From positions 1-7,253 of the forward strand of contig JANXUW010000574.1 of NCBI GenBank assembly GCA_025351985.1: DNA of 7,253 nt, in the 5' to 3' direction. The translations under genes were made by a program, and so were the position numbers. Below, piece after piece: positions 1-4,959 of this stretch. The notes under the pieces are model-generated. The model worked only from the letters and a program-made list of their open reading frames with translations, was not told the DNA's origin and did no database searches. Position 1 is the first letter of the stretch, and the number at the start of each line of letters is the position of its first letter. The DNA is from Pseudolysobacter sp. (lineage in GTDB: Bacteria > Pseudomonadota > Gammaproteobacteria > Xanthomonadales > Rhodanobacteraceae).

Positions 1-68
1 CATTCGTTGATGAATGTTCCGCCGGATTTGTGCAGATGCAGATAGACAAAACGATCGGTGGCGATCAT
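1..68 (-). CDS. Sulfotransferase-like protein, N-terminal fragment (cut by the window edge)
   Basis: Only the first 22 codons are visible; the gene reads leftward out of the window. The start ATG (66-68) overlaps the TGA stop of the upstream hydroxylase gene as ATGA, the usual arrangement for translationally coupled genes. The N-terminus runs MIATDRFVYLHLHKSGG and then TFINE. A short beta strand (FVYLHL) followed by H-K-S-G-G-T-F matches the 5'-phosphosulfate-binding loop that opens PAPS-dependent sulfotransferases, of the type (P/H)K(S/T)GGT in bacterial and Golgi-type enzymes. Family knowledge: such enzymes move a sulfuryl group from PAPS to a hydroxyl or amine on a glycan, lipid or peptide. 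Inference: this is a sulfotransferase or a relative co-expressed with the hydroxylase. The call rests on about 20 residues, so another P-loop protein is possible. The reading frame is open to the edge. Confidence 0.6.
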   Translation of the reverse strand, partial: MIATDRFVYLHLHKSGGTFINE

Positions 69-712
69 GCGCTCGTCGGGGCCGCGAACAGACGCTGGTT
101 TACACGTGGCTCGACTACACCGAGATCGCGTTGCGCATCGCCCAGCAACGCGAACAAACCCGGCGACGGCAGAAAATCGCAAATCAGGTGAATCCGACCG
201 AGTGCGGGATCGGCATTCCATACCGCGTGTGTCGTGCTGTTGTTCAGCGCCCAGATTTCACCCGGTTGCATGTTGTAGCTGCGATCGGCGCAGAACATCC
301 ATACGTCCGGGCTGGTGATGATCGGCACATGAATGCGGATCGCCTTGCTGAAATAATCGCCGTGATCCATGTGCGGCATGATCGTCGCGCCCGGCGGCAG
401 CATCGCCAGCAGGCAGCGCAACGGCGGCGCCGGAATCAGTGTCGTGATGATTTCGCGCACATACGGCAGATGCGCCAGCGCATCACGATCCTCGATCGGC
501 AGGTTGCCTTGCGCGGGAGCGTGTCCGCGCAGGAATATCGCCTGCGCCGCGTTATGCACACCAACCCTGCCACCGCGCGTGCCCCAGAGTTCCGCTGGCA
601 ATGCGGCGACGTCGCCGAGCAGCCGCGCGAGATCGCAGCGCAGCGGCAATCGCGCGCAACCGCCGATCAATGCGATCTTGTCGAGCACGGCATGGCCGGG
701 AAGCGTCAACAT
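65..712 (-). CDS. Aspartyl/asparaginyl beta-hydroxylase family Fe(II)/2-oxoglutarate oxygenase
   Basis: A 215-residue protein with the jelly-roll core of the Asp/Asn beta-hydroxylase family (Pfam Asp_Arg_Hydrox), which includes AspH, LpxO and bacterial amino-acid hydroxylases. These use Fe(II), O2 and 2-oxoglutarate to hydroxylate a side chain or an acyl chain. Visible motifs: LPPGATIMPHMD at 105-116, giving metal ligand His114 and the H-x-D pattern with Asp116; RIHVPI at 126-131; the turn MQPGEIWALNN at 148-158; His162 in THAVWN as second metal ligand; and Arg173 in RIHLICDF as the likely 2-oxoglutarate carboxylate ligand. There is no signal peptide or membrane segment, so it is cytoplasmic. 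The substrate cannot be told from sequence. The ATG at 710-712 was chosen because homology-like sequence begins about there; the frame stays open to 850 but the added residues look non-coding. The Shine-Dalgarno is weak. Its stop overlaps the next gene, so the two form an operon. Confidence 0.85.
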   Translation of the reverse strand: MLTLPGHAVLDKIALIGGCARLPLRCDLARLLGDVAALPAELWGTRGGRVGVHNAAQAIFLRGHAPAQGNLPIEDRDALAHLPYVREIITTLIPAPPLRCLLAMLPPGATIMPHMDHGDYFSKAIRIHVPIITSPDVWMFCADRSYNMQPGEIWALNNSTTHAVWNADPALGRIHLICDFLPSPGLFALLGDAQRDLGVVEPRVNQRLFAAPTSA

Positions 713-741
713 GAAATTTACCAGGCAGTGAGTACCTTCGT

Positions 742-770
742 ATCTTAACGCCGCGCCAGCGCCGAGGAAA
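742..770 (-). promoter_or_regulatory. Possible promoter for the hydroxylase/sulfotransferase-like operon
   Basis: On the minus strand, TAAGAT (742-747) resembles a -10 box and TTTCCT (765-770) a weak -35 box, with 17 bases between. The expected transcript would start near 735, leaving about 20 bases of leader. The -10 matches four of six consensus bases and the -35 only three, so this is a weak prediction. It would fit the start codon at 712 and argues against a longer N-terminus. Confidence 0.25.
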
Positions 771-857
771 TCAAACGTGCGGCAGTGGCGGGTCTGCGGC
801 ACAATACGCATTGCGACAATGCAGCGGGCGAATCCCGGGTTGCAGGTCAAAAATTTC

Positions 858-862
858 CGGAG
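858..862 (+). promoter_or_regulatory. Shine-Dalgarno site that fixes the DUF2333 gene start
   Basis: CGGAG lies seven bases before the ATG at 870. It decides between this start and the in-frame ATG at 777, whose extra 31 residues contain no recognisable family sequence. Confidence 0.65.
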
Positions 863-869
863 TCATCGC

Positions 870-1907
870 ATGCCCATCTTCAATCGGTTACGCCCGTCGC
901 GCGCAAGTTGGCTGGTGCGCGGCGTACTTGCGTTGATCACCATTTACGCCGTCGTCATTCTCGCGCTGATGTGGTGGTGGGATTACGAGCCGCCGCAATT
1001 CGACGTGGTCAAGGTCGCCGAGCAACGCGTGGCGGAAAAAAACCAGCATGTAGTGACCGGCGCGGTACTCGCGAGCACCTTGATGCGCTCGGCCGAAACC
1101 CTGCTCGACAAACGCGGTGGGTATCTTTCCAACGACAAATTTCCGCCTGGCGTACTCATGGACAATGTGCCGAACTGGGAATTCGGCGTGATCACCGCGA
1201 CGCGCGATCTGTCGCGCGAGATGCGCAACAAGTTTGCGCGTTCGCAATCGCAGTCCGAAGAAGATGTTGATCTGAAAGAGGCCGAACCGCTGTTTTCGAG
1301 CCCGAATGATCGCTGGCTGTTGCCGAGCTCCGAGAGCCAGTACCGCAAGGCGATTGGCCATCTGGACGGCTATTTGAAACGCCTCGGCACGGGCGATCCG
1401 AACAGCGCGCAGTTTTATGCGCGCGCCGACAGCTTGGCCGATTATCTCGATCAGGTATCGAATCGCCTCGGCAGCTTGTCGCAGCGATTGTCCGCCAGCG
1501 TCGGCCAGTTGCGACTCGAAGGCGATGCGCCGGTCGATGCGGCGGCAAGTACCACCAATGCCGCGTTGAATACCAGCACCACGCAAGCGCCGCAGGTGGT
1601 GCAGACGCCGTGGACGCAGATCGACGATATCTTCTACGAGTCGCGCGGCTACACGTGGGCCTTGCTCGAACAGCTCAAGGCGATCCAGGTCGATTTCGCG
1701 CCGATCCTGGTGAGCAAACACGCGATGGTCAGCCTCAAGCAGGTGATTCGCGAGCTTGAAGAATCGCAGAAACCATTGTCGAGTCCGATCATTTTGAATG
1801 GCCGTCCATTTGGATTTTTCGCCAATCATTCGCTGGTGATGGCGAATTATGTGTCGCGGGCGAATGCGGCGGTGATCGACTTGAAATCCCTGCTGGATCG
1901 CGGCTGA
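870..1907 (+). CDS. DUF2333 family membrane-anchored protein
   Basis: A 345-residue protein that I recognise as DUF2333 (function unknown), a gammaproteobacterial family of about this length. One hydrophobic segment at residues 16-36, preceded by four arginines and followed by WWWDYEPP, makes a signal anchor. The rest should lie in the periplasm. Family-like motifs follow: GGYLSND at 83-89, FPPGVLMDN at 91-99, PNWEFG at 101-106, SQSQSEEDVDL at 125-135, FYARAD at 182-187 and GSLSQRLSASVG at 201-212. A low-complexity Ala/Thr/Pro linker spans about 219-248, then a second helical part ends at 345. Much of the soluble part looks alpha-helical. The start at 870 is supported by CGGAG at 858-862, seven bases before the ATG; an upstream ATG at 777 in the same frame lacks this. 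The glycosyltransferase gene follows 31 bases downstream on the same strand, so co-transcription is likely and an envelope role is plausible. The molecular function is unknown. Confidence 0.9.
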   Translation: MPIFNRLRPSRASWLVRGVLALITIYAVVILALMWWWDYEPPQFDVVKVAEQRVAEKNQHVVTGAVLASTLMRSAETLLDKRGGYLSNDKFPPGVLMDNVPNWEFGVITATRDLSREMRNKFARSQSQSEEDVDLKEAEPLFSSPNDRWLLPSSESQYRKAIGHLDGYLKRLGTGDPNSAQFYARADSLADYLDQVSNRLGSLSQRLSASVGQLRLEGDAPVDAAASTTNAALNTSTTQAPQVVQTPWTQIDDIFYESRGYTWALLEQLKAIQVDFAPILVSKHAMVSLKQVIRELEESQKPLSSPIILNGRPFGFFANHSLVMANYVSRANAAVIDLKSLLDRG

Positions 1908-1938
1908 AACAGCGCGTTGAAGCACCGAATAAATCCCG

Positions 1939-3633
1939 ATGACAATAAATAATCCGACCCTCGCGAAAATCCTCGCGAGTCTCGCCGACTGGCGCCTGAT
2001 CTGGCTGATATTGCTGCTGCCGATCGTGTTCATGCTGCCGGCCCTGCCGATCGACGAAACGCGTTATCTCGCCGTGGCGTGGGAGATGCACAGCAGCGGC
2101 AATTATCTCGTGCCGCATTTGAACGGCGCAATTTATTCGGAAAAACCGCCGCTGTTGTTCTGGCTGATCAACCTGAGCTGGAGCGTGTTCGGCATTCACG
2201 TGTGGTCGGCGCGCGTGATCACCTTGCTCGGTTCGCTGGCCAGTCTGTTTTTGCTGCACCGGCTGGTGCTGCGCCTGAGCGACTCGCCAACCCTGGCGGT
2301 GCGTGCGGTATGGATGCTGCTCGGCATGGTGTATTTCGCGACATTCTCCAGCGCCATCATGTTCGATGTGTTGCTGGCGACGTGCGTGCTGATTGCGTTG
2401 CATGGCATGCTCGATCTGGATCATGCGCGGCACGGTCGCGGTGTCGCGTTGATCGCGCTCGGCATCGGCCTGGGCATCCTCGCCAAAGGCCCGGTGGCGA
2501 TTCTCGATGTCGCATTCGCGTTTGCGCTGGCACCGTTCTGGAGCATCGCGGCGCGCGCCAGTATGCTGCGCTGGTATGCGCTTGGTGTGCTCGGATTGCT
2601 CGGCGGATTGCTGATCACATTGGCGTGGGTGGTCCCGGCGACGCTGAATATCGGCGTGCAGAACGCACAGGCAATTCTGCTGCATCAGACCGTCGGGCGC
2701 GTCGCGAACAGCTTTGCGCATCAGCGTCCGTTGTGGTGGTACGCGATGGTATTTCCGCTGATGCTGTTGCCGTGGCCGCTGGTTTTGCGTGCGCCGTTCG
2801 CCGCATGGCGCTCGGCACTCATCGGCACGCAGGCGGGCCGTTTTGCGCTGCTGTGGAGTCTGCCGACGTTCATCGCGTTCTGCTTCGTCAGCGGCAAACA
2901 ACCGCATTATTTGTTGCCGATCATGCCGGGTATCGCGCTGATTCTCGCGCTGGTTTTCGAGTCGCCGGCGGCGCGAGTGCGCGGAAGATTATTCGGCGCG
3001 CTGTTGCTGATCCTCGGCATCGCGCTGCTGACGTTGGCATTGACCGCGGCGAATCCGGTTCAATTTGCATCCGCGCTCGCGCTGTTCAATCGCGTCGGCA
3101 TCAACAGTTCGGAAGTCGATGCGGTGGCGGGTTTATGGCCGCTGTGGGGCGCGTGCATTATTTTGATCGGCGGATTTTTGTTGCTGCGTCGAAGCGCGGA
3201 TCGCGAGCCGCGCACCTTGGCGATTTGTGCGTCCGCGGCGGTGCTCGCTTTGATGCTCGCGCAGAGCCAAGCCTTGCGCGACCAGCTTGATGTCACCGCT
3301 GCCGCGGCGCAGATCCGTGCCGCGCAGGAGCGTGGCCAGCCGATTGCGAATATCGGCTGGCATCATGGCCTGTTCGAGTTTGCCGGACGCCTGACCACGC
3401 CGCTGCCGAGCATCACGTTCGCGCAAGTGCACGAGTGGTGCATCGCGCACCCGGACGGTTTGCTGATGACCTTCAACGGCAAATATCCGGTACCGGTGGC
3501 GCCGTTCTACGTGCAGGATTATCGCTTCGGCCACATCTGGATCTGGCGCGCCGCCGACATGCTTGCCGCGCACGTCGCCGAAAAAGCGCCAGCCAATCCG
3601 TTGGACGACAAGGACGATGACGATACGCAATGA
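1939..3633 (+). CDS. ArnT/PMT-type integral membrane glycosyltransferase
   Basis: A 564-residue polytopic membrane protein of the GT-C fold (GT39/GT83, Pfam PMT_2), close in length to ArnT (about 550). Such enzymes take a sugar from a polyprenyl-phosphate donor and place it on lipid A, a lipid or a protein on the periplasmic face. TM1 is at about 20-36. The first periplasmic loop holds IDETRYLAVAWEM (38-50), with Asp39-Glu40 where ArnT has its catalytic acidic residue. KPP is at 69-71, and Asp143 in MFDV lies where the family has a second acidic site. AKGPV is at 182-186, and SGKQPHYLLPIMP at 318-330 matches the family SGK-x-x-HY-x-LP signature. Roughly ten to twelve further hydrophobic segments run to about 442. 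A soluble C-terminal domain follows (about 445-550) and ends in a very acidic tail, DDKDDDD. A stop at 1930 in frame rules out a longer start; no strong Shine-Dalgarno is visible. Donor and acceptor are unknown, and no arn cluster is adjacent, so arnT is not assigned. Confidence 0.88.
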   Translation: MTINNPTLAKILASLADWRLIWLILLLPIVFMLPALPIDETRYLAVAWEMHSSGNYLVPHLNGAIYSEKPPLLFWLINLSWSVFGIHVWSARVITLLGSLASLFLLHRLVLRLSDSPTLAVRAVWMLLGMVYFATFSSAIMFDVLLATCVLIALHGMLDLDHARHGRGVALIALGIGLGILAKGPVAILDVAFAFALAPFWSIAARASMLRWYALGVLGLLGGLLITLAWVVPATLNIGVQNAQAILLHQTVGRVANSFAHQRPLWWYAMVFPLMLLPWPLVLRAPFAAWRSALIGTQAGRFALLWSLPTFIAFCFVSGKQPHYLLPIMPGIALILALVFESPAARVRGRLFGALLLILGIALLTLALTAANPVQFASALALFNRVGINSSEVDAVAGLWPLWGACIILIGGFLLLRRSADREPRTLAICASAAVLALMLAQSQALRDQLDVTAAAAQIRAAQERGQPIANIGWHHGLFEFAGRLTTPLPSITFAQVHEWCIAHPDGLLMTFNGKYPVPVAPFYVQDYRFGHIWIWRAADMLAAHVAEKAPANPLDDKDDDDTQ

Positions 3634-3638
3634 CGGCG

Positions 3639-3705
3639 TGATCGCCGCGCGCAATCAAACAATTTCGTGATGCCGGAATCGCGCGTGATTATCGCGCCGC
3701 GATCA
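3639..3705. repeat. Long imperfect inverted repeat in the convergent intergenic gap
   Basis: TGATCGC (3639-3645) pairs with GCGATCA (3699-3705). After one C-C mismatch, GCGCG (3647-3651) pairs with CGCGC (3693-3697). After a one-base bulge, AATC (3653-3656) pairs with GATT (3687-3690). This gives three stacked stems around a loop of about 30 bases. It lies exactly between the ends of the converging glycosyltransferase and ppa genes, so a role in ending transcription from both sides is plausible. There is no clean U-tract on either strand, so it is not a typical intrinsic terminator. An alternative local hairpin, GCGCG (3681-3685) with CGCGC (3693-3697), competes with it. Confidence 0.4.
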
Positions 3706-3721
3706 GCGTTTCAGGAGAGTA

Positions 3722-4270
3722 TTAGAAGCGCGGTTTTTCCGGCGCATTCTCGTAACGTTCGACCGACTCGACGATTTCGCGCTTCGCTTCTTCCACACCG
3801 AGCCAGCCCTGCACCTTGACCCATTTGCCTTTTTCCAGATCCTTGTAATGCTCGAAAAAATGCGCGATGCGTTCGAGCGTGTGCTCGGGTACATCGGTCA
3901 CGTTGTTGAACTTGCTGTAGCCGCCGAACACCTTGCTGATCGGCACGACCACGAGCTTGGCATCTTCGCCGGCCTCGTCGGTCATGTTGAGCATGCCGAG
4001 CGGACGGCAGCGGATCACCGAACCCGCAATCAGCGGCACCGGCATGATCACAAGCACATCGGCCGGATCACCATCGCCCGAAAGCGTGTTCGGAATGTAG
4101 CCGTAGTTGCACGGATAACGCATCGCCGTGGTCAGCACGCGGTCGACGAAAATCGCGCCGGTGGCCTTGTCCACTTCGTACTTCACCGGTTCCGAGTTCA
4201 TCGGGATTTCGATGATGACGTTGATTTCGTTCGGCACGTCTTTGCCGGCATTGACCAGATCGAGACCCAT
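3722..4270 (-). CDS. ppa: Inorganic pyrophosphatase, family I, soluble
   Basis: A 182-residue cytoplasmic enzyme, the usual length for bacterial family I pyrophosphatase, which hydrolyses PPi to two phosphates with Mg2+ and pulls biosynthetic reactions forward. The active-site set can be read in full: Glu21, Lys30, Glu32, Arg44, Tyr52 in YPCNYGY (52-58), Asp66, Asp68 and Asp71 in DGDPADVLV (66-74), Asp98 in [10 protein letters not shown] (96-105), Asp103, Lys105, Tyr142 and Lys143 in [10 protein letters not shown] (141-150). The start ATG at 4268-4270 follows GGAG with six bases of spacing. One small oddity: the signature has Ala70 where E. coli has Val. Its promoter and a leader hairpin lie directly upstream. 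It is transcribed alone, convergent with the glycosyltransferase, and about 2.2 kb from hppA on the same strand. Confidence 0.98.
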   Translation of the reverse strand: MGLDLVNAGKDVPNEINVIIEIPMNSEPVKYEVDKATGAIFVDRVLTTAMRYPCNYGYIPNTLSGDGDPADVLVIMPVPLIAGSVIRCRPLGMLNMTDEAGEDAKLVVVPISKVFGGYSKFNNVTDVPEHTLERIAHFFEHYKDLEKGKWVKVQGWLGVEEAKREIVESVERYENAPEKPRF

Positions 4271-4290
4271 GATTTGCTCCGTGTGGATGC

Positions 4291-4307
4291 GGCCCGCGCG
4301 GCGGGCC
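4291..4307 (-). other. Perfect GC-only hairpin in the ppa leader
   Basis: GGCCCGC (4291-4297) and GCGGGCC (4301-4307) are perfect reverse complements around a three-base loop. The hairpin falls in the ppa 5' untranslated region, about 10 bases after the predicted transcript start and 20 bases before the start codon. Neither strand has a T-tract after it, so it is unlikely to be a terminator. Possible roles are protecting the 5' end of the message or affecting ribosome access. Confidence 0.5.
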
Positions 4308-4323
4308 TGAAAGGTCGAAAAGG

Positions 4324-4352
4324 ATAATGCATCGCGTGCTGCAGCGCGACAA
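4324..4352 (-). promoter_or_regulatory. Predicted sigma-70 promoter for ppa
   Basis: On the minus strand, TTGTCG (4347-4352) and CATTAT (4324-4329) are separated by 17 bases. The -35 matches four and the -10 four of six consensus bases. The transcript would start near 4317 and give a leader of about 47 bases that contains the hairpin at 4291-4307. Confidence 0.4.
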
Positions 4353-4481
4353 AAACAAGGCGGCTAACCTGAACGAAAGGATTTTCGAATGGTCAGCAGG
4401 CCCGGTGGCGATACCGCGACGGACGAATAACTACTCGACCAAGGGTAACGTCAATCCGTAAACCGGAAAGGCCGCGACTAA

Positions 4482-4499
4482 GCCGGTGGTAAAGCCGGC
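4482..4499 (-). terminator. Weak hairpin downstream of the lipoprotein gene
   Basis: GCCGG (4482-4486) and CCGGC (4495-4499) can form a five-pair stem with an eight-base loop, starting 18 bases past the lipoprotein stop codon. Only TTAG follows on the minus strand, so termination here would be weak. The rest of the 247-base stretch 4271-4517 holds the ppa promoter and leader. I see no gene in it. Confidence 0.22.
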
Positions 4500-4517
4500 G
4501 AAGCCACTCCGAGGAAA

Positions 4518-4862
4518 TTAATGCTGCTTGACTTCGATCGTGTTCACGCCGTTGTCCTTGCGCATCTGAGTCGCCGAGTAGCGCGGATCTGATTCGCTCA
4601 AACAAAGAAACGTAACCTCAGCCTGACCGCAGCCGCCGTGCAATGCGCACTCAGAAGAATTCTGCGTCAAGAGTTGCACTTCTTTGTTCTGTGACGCGCA
4701 GAATGTATTCGCCTTTCCGAGCGCGTCGCCTATTGCGCCAGTCGGCCCGGCAAACGGTACGCGAGACGATATGGTGTAGGTGTCTTTTCCCACCTTGAGC
4801 GGCGCGGTAGTTGCGCATCCTGCTAAAATTCCAGCCATTGCCAGTAACAAAATACCCTTCAT
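4518..4862 (-). CDS. Small cysteine-rich lipoprotein of unknown function
   Basis: A 114-residue protein with a clear lipoprotein signal: MKGILLLAMAGILAGC, where LAGC at 13-16 is the lipobox and Cys16 would become the lipidated residue 1. Ala and Thr follow the cysteine, with no Asp at +2, so outer-membrane sorting is likely. The mature part of about 99 residues has KVGKDTYTISSR at 23-34 and four more cysteines in CASQNK, SECALHGGCG and FLCLSES. These could form two disulfides in the periplasm. This looks like a type of small proteobacterial lipoprotein with a G-x-D-T-Y-x-I-S start and a late F-x-C-L-S motif; I know no function for it. The start at 4860-4862 is backed by AGGAG eight bases upstream. 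GC is about 55%, a little below the neighbours. It has its own predicted promoter. A role in envelope maintenance is only a guess. Confidence 0.85.
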   Translation of the reverse strand: MKGILLLAMAGILAGCATTAPLKVGKDTYTISSRVPFAGPTGAIGDALGKANTFCASQNKEVQLLTQNSSECALHGGCGQAEVTFLCLSESDPRYSATQMRKDNGVNTIEVKQH

Positions 4863-4895
4863 GATCCTGCTCCTGCGTTGTTGTTACGTGGCAGT

Positions 4896-4925
4896 AAGAT
4901 AGCGGGTTTGGTCGGGCGATGCCAA
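4896..4925 (-). promoter_or_regulatory. Predicted sigma-70 promoter for the lipoprotein gene
   Basis: On the minus strand, TTGGCA (4920-4925) is a near-consensus -35 box (five of six). TATCTT (4896-4901) is a fair -10 box (four of six) at 18-base spacing. The leader would be about 25 to 30 bases and include the AGGAG ribosome site. The promoter sits in the 97-base gap after the thioredoxin-like gene, so the lipoprotein need not depend on that gene for expression. Confidence 0.45.
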
Positions 4926-4959
4926 GTAACACATAGCTGCCGAAACGGAGTGAATCGCC

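Larger units (their letters stand above)
713..869. promoter_or_regulatory. Divergent intergenic region
   Basis: 157 bases separate the start codons of the minus-strand hydroxylase operon and the plus-strand DUF2333 gene. Promoters for both directions must lie here or further away. Only a weak minus-strand candidate and the plus-strand ribosome site can be named. I found no convincing plus-strand -35/-10 pair and no clear operator palindrome. Confidence 0.5.

Noticed and set aside
14..748. Plus-strand open frame opposite the hydroxylase
   Set aside because: Arg/Gln-rich translation with no domain; the opposite strand carries an intact oxygenase core.
713..850. N-terminal extension of the hydroxylase to an upstream ATG at 850
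   Set aside because: The 46 added residues match no family feature, there is no good ribosome site, and the region is needed for divergent promoters.
888..2033. Long minus-strand open frame (381 codons) opposite the DUF2333 gene
   Set aside because: It is Arg/His/Gln-rich with no recognisable motifs and lies antisense to a gene with clear family motifs. GC-rich codon bias creates such frames.
1789..2907. Minus-strand open frame (372 codons) opposite the glycosyltransferase
   Set aside because: The translation is low-complexity Gln/Arg/His and is the antisense of membrane helices; no start context or domain.
2079..3290. Plus-strand open frame (403 codons) in another frame within the glycosyltransferase
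   Set aside because: Arg/Ala-rich shadow with no motif; the other frame carries all ArnT-type signatures.
4291..4307. Hairpin as an intrinsic terminator
   Set aside because: No T-tract on either strand and it lies between a promoter and the gene it drives.
4393..4605. Minus-strand 70-codon frame overlapping the end of the lipoprotein gene
   Set aside because: No ribosome site, no motif, and an out-of-frame overlap with a gene that has a clear lipobox.
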